In this document: piece after piece, positions 33,498 through 41,106 of the stretch
Layout: every line of letters starts with the position of its first letter
How positions within the stretch are numbered: position 1 is the stretch's first letter
Assembly: GCF_024256385.1 (NCBI RefSeq)
Contig: NZ_JAMLFW010000002.1
Span: 434,001-498,000, forward strand
DNA from: Anatilimnocola floriformis
GTDB lineage: Bacteria; Planctomycetota; Planctomycetia; Pirellulales; Pirellulaceae
Length of the DNA stretch: 64,000 nucleotides
Direction of reading: 5' to 3'
Program-made: the position numbers and the translations under genes
Notes under the pieces: generated by a model
Told to the model about the DNA's origin: nothing
The model's input: only the letters and a program-made list of their open reading frames with translations
Databases searched by the model: none

Positions 33498-36400
33498 ATG
33501 TCATCCACCAAACGTCGCGCTGCCACGGCGCGCCGCCAGACGACCCGCCGTCAATTTTTGCAACTCGAACAGCTCGAAGAACGGTCGGTTCTCGCGGGGA
33601 ACGTCACCATCATGGAGGCTGGCGGCATTGTGACGATGTTGGGTGACAATGCAGACAACCAAGTCACCGTCACGCTGAGCGGCACGAATGGCGCGGTGAT
33701 CACGGGCCAAAATGGAACGACCATCACCAACGGCCTGACCGGCGCGAAGGGGAGCACCCAGAATGTCGCCAACTTCGCGACCTTCTTGAACGTGAATATG
33801 CTGGGCGGCAACGACTCGCTGACGTTCAACGGTTCGACCACGCAGCAGCTGCGAGTATCGAGCGCCAGCCTGATCAACTTGGGCGAAGGGAACGATACCC
33901 TGCGCTTCAACAACTTCTCGGCCGCGGGCGGCTTGATTGTGTACGGCGGCGGCGGCGACGACACCGTGGAAGGTTTGAAGAGCACCGACTCGACCGTCAA
34001 CGGTGGTCTACGGGTGAACGGCGTCACGGTGCTGAACCTGGGCAACGGCAACGACAACCTCACGCTTCGCAACTCGGCGTTCAACAAGTCGTTCGTGGCC
34101 GATGGCGGCCTGGGGAACGACAAGTTCGATTTCACGAACAACGAGTTCCGCAATTTCACCAGCATCTCGGGTAGCCTCGGGAACGACTCGTTCAACAACT
34201 CCGGCAACACCTACACCCTGCCGCCGTTCGTCACCGGCATGGAAACCACCACGACGGCTCAGCCGCCAGTCGCAGTGGCCGACAGCGCGACGGTCGCCGA
34301 AGGCGGCAGCACTGTTATCAATGTGCTCACTAACGACACCGCTCCGGTCGGCAGCACGATTGTGCCGGGTAGCGTCGCCATCGTCACTCAACCGACTCGC
34401 GGCACGGTCAGCGTGAATACCACGACCGGCGCCATCACCTACACTCACAACGGCAGCGAGACCACCAGCGACTCGTTCACCTACCGCGTGACGGCTGCCA
34501 ATGGCGCTGTGTCGGCTCCGGCTACGGTCAGTCTCACGGTGACTCCGGTCAACGATGCTCCGGTTGCTGTCGCCGATGCCTACACGGTCAACGAAGGTTC
34601 GACCACCACGTTGAACCTGGCTCAGAACGACACCGACGTCGACAGCCAACTGAACCTCGCCTCGATCGTCATCACGCAACAGCCGACCAACGGCACCGTG
34701 ACCGTGAACAACGATGGCACGGTAACGTATGTCGCCAATGTCGGCACCGCGACCAGCGATTCGTTCCAATACACCATCGCCGATCAAGGCGTGGCTCCCA
34801 ACGGCGGCGCTGTTTCGCAGCCAGCCACGGTCACGATCACGCTGACCCAGGTCGCCAACGCTCCGACGATCAGCGCGATCGACGACCTCACCACCAACGA
34901 AGATACCGCCACTGCCGCGATTCCCTTCACGGTGGGTGATGCCGAAACGCCGGTTGCCAATCTGACGGTCACCGCTGTCTCGGACAACGCCACCCTCGTG
35001 CCGAACAACGCCGCTAACATCACGCTCGGCGGTAGCGGCAGCGCTCGGACGATTGTGATCACTCCCGCCGCCAATCAATCCGGCACGGCCACCATCACCG
35101 TGACGGTAACCGATGGCGACAATCAAACGGCCACGGAAACCTTCGTCGTGACGGTCGCGCCGATCAACGATGCTCCGACCATCACCGGTGCTGCCGACAT
35201 CACCACGCTGGAAGACACTGCCACGGCTGCCCAGACGATCACGGTTGGCGACATCGAAACCGCTGCTGCTGATCTGACGGTGTCGGCTACCTCAAGCGAT
35301 GTCAACGTCGTCGCCAACAACGGTATCGCGATCACCGGCAGTGGCGCAACTCGTCAAGTCGTGGTCACTCCCGTCGCCAACGCCTTCGGCACGTCGACCA
35401 TCACGCTGACTGTTTCCGACGGCACCACAACCTCGCAACAGACGTTTGTCGTGACGGTGACTTCGGTCAACGATGCGCCGACGCTCGCCGCGATCGATCC
35501 AGTGACCGTTGCAGTTGGCACGCCGATCGATCCGGTTAACTTGAGCTACAGCGATGTCGAAACGCTGGCCAGCGACCTGGTCTTTTCGGCCACTTCAGAC
35601 AACACCGATCTGATCACCAATGCTGGCTTGCAATTTGTTGGCAGTGGCGCGACTCGCTCCCTGCAGATCACCCCTGAAGCAGGCGTGACTGGCTCGGCCA
35701 ATATCACGGTTCGCGTTACGGACGCTGCCGGTGACTTCACCGAGCAGATCTTCACCGTCGTGATCGACTCACCGCCGACGATTAGCGCGATTGCCGATCA
35801 AACGGTGACCGGCACTTCCGTGGGCCCGCTCCCCTTCACCATCGGTGACACGCAAACCGCTACCGCCGATCTGACGGTGTCGGCCACCTCGTCGAACACC
35901 GATCTCGTCCCTGTCGCGAACATTGTCTTCGGCGGTTCGGAAGCGAATCGCGCAGTGACGGTGACCCCCGTGTCGGGCGTCACTGGCACTTCGACGATCA
36001 CTGTCACGGTCACCGACGCGAGCGGTTTGACGGCCTCGGAAACGTTCCTGGTCACCGTCCAAGCGGCCAACACGCTGCCGACAATCACTCCCGATCCGAT
36101 CGCTGACATCAACGTCGACGAAGATGCCCCGATTGCTTCGTTCGTGATCACGGTGAATGACGCGGAGACGGCGGGGAGTGCTTTGGATGTGAGTGCCACG
36201 AGCAGCAACACCGCGCTGATTCCGAATAGTGGGATCTCGATCAGCACCACCGGCAACGATCGTACGGTATCGATCACTCCTACTCCCGATGCTTTCGGCA
36301 CTGCGATCATCACCATCGAAGTGGATGACGGTAACGGCGGCATCACGTCGCGTTCGTTCACCGTGAACATCGCGTCGGTCAACGATGCCCCGGTTGCCGG

Positions 36401-37025
36401 TTCCACGACCGTCACAGTTTTGGAAGGAAGCACGACGGTGATCGATCTGGGTGCGCTCTCCAGCGACGTCGACAGCGCGCTGAATACTGCCAGTGGCATC
36501 GTCGTCACGCCTTCGGCGACTTCGCACGGCACGTTGAACCTCAACGGTGACGGCACGGTGACCTACGTTCACGACGGTAGCGAAACGACCAGCGATTCGT
36601 TCACCTACACGATCGCCGACATTCAAGGAAACGTGTCAGCTCCCGCGACGGTGAACATCACCATCACCCCCGTCAACGATGCCCCCGTCGCCGGTGATGA
36701 CGAGAATGTCGTTTCGTTCGTCGTTGGTTCGTCGATCCCGGTCGCCGTCAGCGGCAATGTGCTGACGAATGACACTGATGTCGACACCGCTCACGCGTTG
36801 CTCGCAGTGTCTGCTCAGCAGTCGGGTACGGTCGGCCAAGAGGTCCAGCTGACCTACGGCGACTTGACCATCAACAGCGACGGCTCGTACACCTACACCG
36901 TCGATCCAGCCTTGGTGGACCAGATCGTGACCGACGTCGATGAAGTGTTCAGCTACACGGTTTCGGATGGCGATCTGACCGATATCGCCACCCTCACGAT
37001 TCACCTGCAATTCGTCACGGCCTAG
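33498..37025 (+). CDS. Large exported cadherin-like repeat protein
   Basis: 1175 residues. AAGGAAG lies 9 nt before the ATG. The N-terminus FLQLEQLEERSVLAGNVTIM carries the planctomycete LExLExR signature. Residues about 30-235 are Asn/Gly-rich strand repeats (TLRFNNFSAAGGLIVYGGGG). After about 250 come tandem cadherin-like/VCBS-type domains of about 100 residues, each with VNDAPV(A/G) and often SETTSDSFTYTIAD or NDTDVDS; at least eight such linker sites are readable, and the last unit reads ENVVSFVVGSSIPVAVSGN. These bind calcium and serve adhesion or cell-surface structure by family knowledge. A good terminator follows at 37095. Confidence 0.88.
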   Translation: MSSTKRRAATARRQTTRRQFLQLEQLEERSVLAGNVTIMEAGGIVTMLGDNADNQVTVTLSGTNGAVITGQNGTTITNGLTGAKGSTQNVANFATFLNVNMLGGNDSLTFNGSTTQQLRVSSASLINLGEGNDTLRFNNFSAAGGLIVYGGGGDDTVEGLKSTDSTVNGGLRVNGVTVLNLGNGNDNLTLRNSAFNKSFVADGGLGNDKFDFTNNEFRNFTSISGSLGNDSFNNSGNTYTLPPFVTGMETTTTAQPPVAVADSATVAEGGSTVINVLTNDTAPVGSTIVPGSVAIVTQPTRGTVSVNTTTGAITYTHNGSETTSDSFTYRVTAANGAVSAPATVSLTVTPVNDAPVAVADAYTVNEGSTTTLNLAQNDTDVDSQLNLASIVITQQPTNGTVTVNNDGTVTYVANVGTATSDSFQYTIADQGVAPNGGAVSQPATVTITLTQVANAPTISAIDDLTTNEDTATAAIPFTVGDAETPVANLTVTAVSDNATLVPNNAANITLGGSGSARTIVITPAANQSGTATITVTVTDGDNQTATETFVVTVAPINDAPTITGAADITTLEDTATAAQTITVGDIETAAADLTVSATSSDVNVVANNGIAITGSGATRQVVVTPVANAFGTSTITLTVSDGTTTSQQTFVVTVTSVNDAPTLAAIDPVTVAVGTPIDPVNLSYSDVETLASDLVFSATSDNTDLITNAGLQFVGSGATRSLQITPEAGVTGSANITVRVTDAAGDFTEQIFTVVIDSPPTISAIADQTVTGTSVGPLPFTIGDTQTATADLTVSATSSNTDLVPVANIVFGGSEANRAVTVTPVSGVTGTSTITVTVTDASGLTASETFLVTVQAANTLPTITPDPIADINVDEDAPIASFVITVNDAETAGSALDVSATSSNTALIPNSGISISTTGNDRTVSITPTPDAFGTAIITIEVDDGNGGITSRSFTVNIASVNDAPVAGSTTVTVLEGSTTVIDLGALSSDVDSALNTASGIVVTPSATSHGTLNLNGDGTVTYVHDGSETTSDSFTYTIADIQGNVSAPATVNITITPVNDAPVAGDDENVVSFVVGSSIPVAVSGNVLTNDTDVDTAHALLAVSAQQSGTVGQEVQLTYGDLTINSDGSYTYTVDPALVDQIVTDVDEVFSYTVSDGDLTDIATLTIHLQFVTA

Positions 37026-37094
37026 TAAAGACTGCTGGCAGACCGAATAATCGCTACGATTCGCAAACTTGCGTACTCGCAGCAACCATTCGCG

Positions 37095-37130
37095 GGCCGG
37101 AGTTTCTTAAGTGGAACTCCGGCCTTTTTT
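37095..37130 (+). terminator. Strong intrinsic terminator
   Basis: 10-bp stem GGCCGGAGTT (37095-37104) / AACTCCGGCC (37115-37124), 10-nt loop, then TTTTTT 37125-37130. Ends the cadherin-like transcript. Confidence 0.93.
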
Positions 37131-37181
37131 ATGCGCGCATTGCAACTTGCTGTCAGCGCACTCGCGAGTTAGAAGTGAGTC

Positions 37182-38141
37182 ATGCCAACTCATCACTTCA
37201 CGCAGCCGCTGCGCGGCATTGTTCCTCCGGTCGTCACTCCACTCACCGGGCGCGACCGGCTTGATCGGGACGCGCTCGCGCACTTAGTTGAAAGGATGAT
37301 CGACGGCGGCGTGGCCGGGCTATTTGTACTCGGCACGACCGGTGAAGCGCCGGCGCTCGATTATCGCTTGCGCTACGAACTAGTCGAAGCAGCTGCAGAA
37401 CTAATCGCGGGCCGCGTGCCGCTGTTGGTCGGCGTGACCGATCCATCGCTGACGGAATCGCTCGATCTGGCCCGTCACTCTTCCGAATGCGGCGCTGCTG
37501 CCATCGTCGCCGCGCCGCCGTATTACTTTCCGCTGCAGCAGCGCGACCTGGTTCGTTACTTCACACTGCTCGCCGATGAATCGCCGCTGCCGGTGTTTCT
37601 CTACAACATGCCGGCCTGCGTAAAGATCGACATCAGCCTGGAAACGATCGCCACGTGTACTCGCCACGCCAACATCTGCGGCGTGAAAGACAGCGGCGGC
37701 AACCTCGATTATTTCAAACAGCTGCTGACGCTCCGCGAGCAACGTCGCGACTGGACCTTTCTCATCGGCCCCGAACACCTGCTCGCCGAAAGCGTGCTCC
37801 TCGGCGGCGACGGCGGCGTGAACGGCGGCGCCAATCTGCATCCCTGCCTCTTCGTCGATTGGTTCGCCGCAGCCGTCGCCCGCGACCTGCCTCGCATCGC
37901 CGCCCTCCGCGAGCAAGTTCAACTCCTCGGCCAGATCTACCGCCAGGCGGATGAGTTCATGGCCGTCGTCCGTGGACTGAAGTGCGCGCTATCGATTGCC
38001 GGCCTCTGTTCCGATCAACTGTGCGAACCAGTCACCGCCTGCGATGCGACAACTCGCTCGCGGATTGCTGCGATCGTCGAGCAGTTGGGGCTGCTACCCG
38101 CAGAAAGTCCTCTCGCCTTAATGCACCGCGGCGAAGCCTGA
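37182..38141 (+). CDS. DapA/NanA-family aldolase (dihydrodipicolinate synthase-like)
   Basis: 319 residues. TIM-barrel class-I aldolase motifs: GIVPPVVTPLT, the GLFVLGTTGEAPALD pocket (GTTGE), the tyrosine in VFLYNMP (about 142) and the Schiff-base lysine in CGVKDSGGNLDYF (about 169). The family makes dihydrodipicolinate for lysine/DAP or cleaves 2-keto sugar acids and N-acetylneuraminate; which applies cannot be fixed from motifs. Given its isolated place between a surface-protein gene and an intergenic repeat, a catabolic keto-acid aldolase is at least as likely as DapA. No operon partner. Confidence 0.85.
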   Translation: MPTHHFTQPLRGIVPPVVTPLTGRDRLDRDALAHLVERMIDGGVAGLFVLGTTGEAPALDYRLRYELVEAAAELIAGRVPLLVGVTDPSLTESLDLARHSSECGAAAIVAAPPYYFPLQQRDLVRYFTLLADESPLPVFLYNMPACVKIDISLETIATCTRHANICGVKDSGGNLDYFKQLLTLREQRRDWTFLIGPEHLLAESVLLGGDGGVNGGANLHPCLFVDWFAAAVARDLPRIAALREQVQLLGQIYRQADEFMAVVRGLKCALSIAGLCSDQLCEPVTACDATTRSRIAAIVEQLGLLPAESPLALMHRGEA

Positions 38142-38820
38142 CGCAGTCCACACTCTTCGCCACCGTAGCAGTCTTGAGCCCGCGCGGTGGAATATATAAC
38201 AGGTTTTTGAATTTCGCGCGATTCCGACAAGCTATTGGCAGGCAACGCCTTACGGCAAAACAAGGCCGTTATATCGCCCCCAGCCTATAACCTTTTTATA
38301 ACCAGCGACGATCTTTCGCACGCGATTCAATCGATCGCGCCGCAGTGCTCCCTTCAACACCGATCGGCTCCTCTCAGCGCGCACCGGTAGCGCCGCGACA
38401 ACTGTCGCTTTCAAAAAACATCAACCAAAGTGACAAAGATCACGCGTCAATTAAATACGCATGTAGTGACAACTTAGGTCAGAGATACGCACTGAATGTG
38501 ACCCTTCACGCTGTCGCTGATTTTGGGAGGGCGAGGCTCCCGCCGAGCCGCGCCGGTCGAAAGCAGTCGCTAGCGGCCTTCGCAATTCCACCTCGGCGGC
38601 TCGGCAGGAGCCTCGCCCTCCCGTCGCTCACTCACGCGTCGGGCTTCCTGTTCGTTGCTGCGCAACGAAATCAAAATGCCGGGCGCAGCGAGGTAGAGGT
38701 AGCCCGACGCGTAAGCGAGGAAGAAGCGGGTACAACCGTGCCAGTGTGAATGGACCAAAAAATCTCAGCGGGCCAGCGGGTCGTCGTTAATCCAGGCTCA
38801 ACGAATGCTTCGCCTCAACA
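38142..38820. repeat. 679-bp convergent gap with long inverted repeats
   Basis: No gene is supported; the ORFs inside come from the repeats. Long inverted repeat: arms 38525-38550 and 38597-38622 (25 of 26 paired), rich in GGGCGAGGCTCC and GCCGAGCCG. A second one: 12-bp exact arms 38634-38645 and 38701-38712. The first 350 bp have AT-rich words (TATATAACAGG, CTATAACCTTTTTATAACC). It lies between dapA-like and rtcB genes that point at each other. Confidence 0.8.
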
Positions 38821-40302
38821 TTAATCATCCGCCGCATCCCCGTCCTTGATCACAAACCGCGCCTTCAGCCGTGCAACTTCCGTTGCCAGGCCAGCGAGCG
38901 CAACGCTGCGAAGAACTTCTTCGAAATCCTTGTAAGCAGCCGGCGCTTCGTCCTTCGGATAGGAGCGGCAGTTAGTCAGGATGTCAGCGGCGTCGAACGA
39001 TTGGTCGACGCTGGCCTGGTCGAGTTCGCGGATCGCGCGTTTGCGGCCGAGCATGCGCCCCGCGCCGTGGTTCACGCTATAGCAGCTCACGCTCGCGCCC
39101 GGATCGGCGACCATCACGCTGGATCCTGCCTGTGGGTTGCCCGGCAGCAGGATCGGGTGGCCGGTGTTTTCGTAGATCGAACCCTTGAGCGCGTGGTGGC
39201 CCGCTGGGAACGCACGGGTCGCTCCCTTGCGATGCACCCACGCTGGTTGGTTGTCGACGATCTCCCGCCGCGCGATGTTGTGGCTGATGAAGTAGACGAG
39301 TTCCCCCTTCACGCCCGGAAACACTTGCTGAAACGCCTCGAGCACGAGGACGTTGATCAGCAGGTGATTGAGCGTGGCGAAGTTGGCGCCGAGGGCCATG
39401 TCGTCGAGATACGCGTCGGCTTCGGGCGTGCCGAGCGGCGCGTAGACGAGTTCGCGGTCCTCGCCTGGCAGCGGAATATCCCACTGCGCAAACTTGTGCT
39501 GCAGCGCGCGAAACTGTCCCATGGCCAGGTTATGGCCGATGCCGCGCGAACCGCAGTGCGACAAAAACGCGACCTTACCATTCTGCAGACCGAACACATC
39601 GGCGGCAGCGCGAGCGCGGTCGTTGTCTTCAACGTGCACGACTTCGCACTCGCCGAAATGATTACCGCCGCCGTACGAGCCGAGCTGCTGCACCTTTTCG
39701 GTGAACTTGTTAAACGTGCTCACGCGCAGATGCTTTTCCAGGCGATCGCCGAGGGCATCGTGCGTTTCATCATGACCAACGTGTGCATGGTCTTCGCACC
39801 GCTGGGCCCAATGCGTAGGAATGCCGAGCTGCGTGCAAACCGCTGCCGAAGCACCTTCGCGCAGCAACTGCTTACCCGTTTCCACCTCGATCTTACGGCC
39901 GTTCTTCGCATGCCGCTGACCACGACCCGCACCCGTGGGAATGCGTTCGCAAACCGCATTGATCAGCGCACGCCGGACCGGCCGATCGACGATCGCTTCC
40001 GCGTCGAGATCGAGCTGCAGCAAGCTCATCGAGCACTTGATGTCGACGCCCACCGGCCCTGGATAAACGTGCGTCGGCGACACGAGCACGCAACCGACCG
40101 GTGCACCGTAGCCGCAATGGCCATCAGGATTGAGCACGAGCTCGCTCACCCCCGGCGCGAGCCGAGAGTTCACTGCCTGGCGGAGGCAGCCTTCATCGAA
40201 GGTGCCGCGAATGGCTTCGGTGCCGATGACCGTAATCGGCTTGGTCTTTCCGCCGGTGGGGAGAATGGCGGTGGCTTCGCCGGTGGGGATGATTTCGTGC
40301 AT
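38821..40302 (-). CDS. rtcB: RtcB-family RNA ligase
   Basis: 493 residues, somewhat longer than typical RtcB. RtcB seals 2',3'-cyclic phosphate (or 3'-phosphate) and 5'-OH RNA ends with GTP and Mn. Readable motifs: PDGHCGYGAPVGC, GVDIKCSM (metal Cys; family usually GVDIGCGM), SYGGGNHFGECE, the His in FLSHCGSRGIGH, FISHNIARREIV, HRKGATRAFPAG, and SVNHGAGRMLGRKRA whose His (about 410) is the GMP-linked residue in the family. Metal ligands and nucleophile look intact, so an active ligase is expected. Last gene of the Ro60 locus. It starts with ATG after a CAAAGAA repeat rather than a Shine-Dalgarno site. No rtcA is nearby. Confidence 0.93.
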   Translation of the reverse strand: MHEIIPTGEATAILPTGGKTKPITVIGTEAIRGTFDEGCLRQAVNSRLAPGVSELVLNPDGHCGYGAPVGCVLVSPTHVYPGPVGVDIKCSMSLLQLDLDAEAIVDRPVRRALINAVCERIPTGAGRGQRHAKNGRKIEVETGKQLLREGASAAVCTQLGIPTHWAQRCEDHAHVGHDETHDALGDRLEKHLRVSTFNKFTEKVQQLGSYGGGNHFGECEVVHVEDNDRARAAADVFGLQNGKVAFLSHCGSRGIGHNLAMGQFRALQHKFAQWDIPLPGEDRELVYAPLGTPEADAYLDDMALGANFATLNHLLINVLVLEAFQQVFPGVKGELVYFISHNIARREIVDNQPAWVHRKGATRAFPAGHHALKGSIYENTGHPILLPGNPQAGSSVMVADPGASVSCYSVNHGAGRMLGRKRAIRELDQASVDQSFDAADILTNCRSYPKDEAPAAYKDFEEVLRSVALAGLATEVARLKARFVIKDGDAADD

Positions 40303-40309
40303 GGGTTGG

Positions 40310-40344
40310 TTCTTTGTTCTTTGTTCTTTGTTCGTAGTTCTTTG
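40310..40344 (-). repeat. Short tandem repeat in rtcB leader (CAAAGAA)
   Basis: Three contiguous TTCTTTG units (40310-40330) and one more at 40338-40344; in the mRNA this is CAAAGAA repeated. They end 8 nt before the rtcB start, where a ribosome site would be, so they may act in initiation. Phase-variable slippage is possible. Confidence 0.75.
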
Positions 40345-40350
40345 TATTTG

Positions 40351-40390
40351 CTCCCTCGCCCCGCTTCGGGGAGAGGGTTGGGGTGAGGGG
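40351..40390. repeat. Dispersed CCCTCACCC-type hairpin repeat
   Basis: CTCCCTCGCCCCGCTTCGGG followed by GAGAGGG and GGGGTGAGGGG. Same family as 25828-25870, in the opposite orientation. It lies in the rtcB leader and may form a stem in the mRNA. Confidence 0.8.
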
Positions 40391-40491
40391 TTGAAGCGGA
40401 ATCAAATCTCGGCATGCAGTAAGGATTTCCAGCGTTTCAAGATCACCGCTGCATTTATCACCTAATGAAATCTAGTCGTCGCACAGTTCTG

Positions 40492-40530
40492 CCCCTCCCC
40501 CGGCCCTCTCCCCGAAGCGGGGAGAGGGAG
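40492..40530. repeat. Dispersed CCCTCACCC-type hairpin repeat
   Basis: CCCCTCCCCCGGCCCTCTCC, loop, then GGGGAGAGGGAG. It lies just 3' of the RNA A terminal stem and may act as its 3'-end hairpin, though no U run follows. Confidence 0.8.
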
Positions 40531-40549
40531 TAGGCACAAGGGATCACGC

Positions 40550-40743
40550 GGAGACATCTGCCGGCACGACGAAAGGGATGAAACATTTCCGCGCTCTGCC
40601 GTTGAGCTACAGCCCCTGTTGTTGCTGCGAGCACGCAGGTTGATGCTGCATGCTTCGCAAGTGGAGCTGGCGGGAGTCGAACCCGCTGCCTCGTCTTCCT
40701 AAAAGATGTAGTTCCATCGGCATTCGTGCCGGCAGGTGTCTCC
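40550..40743 (-). ncRNA. YrlA-type Y RNA candidate with circularly permuted tRNA mimic (RNA A)
   Basis: Hand-folded. Terminal stem: 40724-40743 pairs with 40550-40569, 19 of 20 Watson-Crick. Inside: the shared motif GAATGCCGATGGAACTACAT (from 40725), GATG/CATC and ACATCTTT/GGAAATGT helices with a bulge between. T-arm GCGGGTTCGACTCCCGC 40670-40686; 3' acceptor strand CAGCTCC 40663-40669 with A 40662; 45-nt connector 40617-40661; 5' acceptor strand GGGGCTG 40610-40616 (pairs 7 of 7, one G-U); TA; D-arm GCTCAACGGCAGAGC 40593-40607. So the tRNA halves occur in reverse order. YrlA Y RNAs have this tRNA mimicry and bind Ro60, which is encoded upstream on the same strand. Ends are approximate. Confidence 0.78.
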
Positions 40744-40759
40744 GAGTGTAGTGATTTAA

Positions 40760-40877
40760 AAAGCCGACGACAAAAATTGCCGAGAGTTCTCTGCAACGCG
40801 ATTCATTGCTGAACCGCGCGGCAGGGCGGGATTCGAACCCGCTGAGGCACCATGTACTCCCAGGCGGCATTCGTCGG
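40760..40877 (-). ncRNA. Y RNA candidate with T-arm (RNA B)
   Basis: Terminal stem CCGACGA (40871-40877) / TCGTCGG (40764-40770). Motif GAATGCCGCCTGGGAGTACA from 40872; GGGAGT can pair with ACTCTC near the 3' end, and GCC with GGC. T-arm GCGGGTTCGAATCCCGC 40826-40842. An 8-bp hairpin (CGCGGTTC / GAATCGCG) follows, where RNA A has its connector, then a degenerate D-arm-like TTGCAGAG. A short U run lies after the terminal stem. A second Ro60-bound RNA with a reduced tRNA mimic is the best reading. Confidence 0.65.
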
Positions 40878-40904
40878 TGTTTCGAGTTGGTTCGTTGATT
40901 TTTG

Positions 40905-40975
40905 AAAAACAGCCAGGCCGACAAAGGTTTGTTGAGATCCATTTGGAAGATGTAGTCCCAACGGCATTCGGCCTG
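40905..40975 (-). ncRNA. Minimal Y RNA candidate without tRNA module (RNA C)
   Basis: Terminal stem CAGGCCGA (40968-40975) / TCGGCCTG (40914-40921), 8 bp exact, followed by GCTGTTTTTC (U run 40905-40909). It has the shared motif GAATGCCGTTGGGACTACAT (from 40969) and a GTTGGGA/TCTCAAC helix with one G-U. No T-arm or D-arm. It resembles a Ro60-binding stem alone, first in transcription order after Ro60. Confidence 0.6.
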
Positions 40976-41030
40976 ATTGTTTCTCTACTTGCCTGATTCT
41001 TGTTTGATCCAAGTCTTCTCACGGACCGGC

Positions 41031-41071
41031 CCCTCACCCTAACCCTCTCCCCGGAGTACCGAGGAGAGGGA
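41031..41071. repeat. Dispersed CCCTCACCC-type hairpin repeat
   Basis: CCCCTCACCCTAACCCTCTC, loop, then GAGGAGAGGGA. It lies between the Ro60 stop and RNA C. Confidence 0.8.
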
Positions 41072-41106
41072 ACAGGATTTAGGAGGTCTCTCACTAGTGA
41101 GGGACT

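Noticed and set aside
38345-38749. 134-aa plus ORF in the dapA-rtcB gap
   Set aside because: It is made largely of the inverted-repeat sequence and has no ribosome site.
40550-40690. Ordinary tRNA genes between rtcB and Ro60
   Set aside because: The T-arm and D-arm halves are in reverse order, no anticodon arm closes normally, and the long terminal stem marks a Y RNA-type structure instead.
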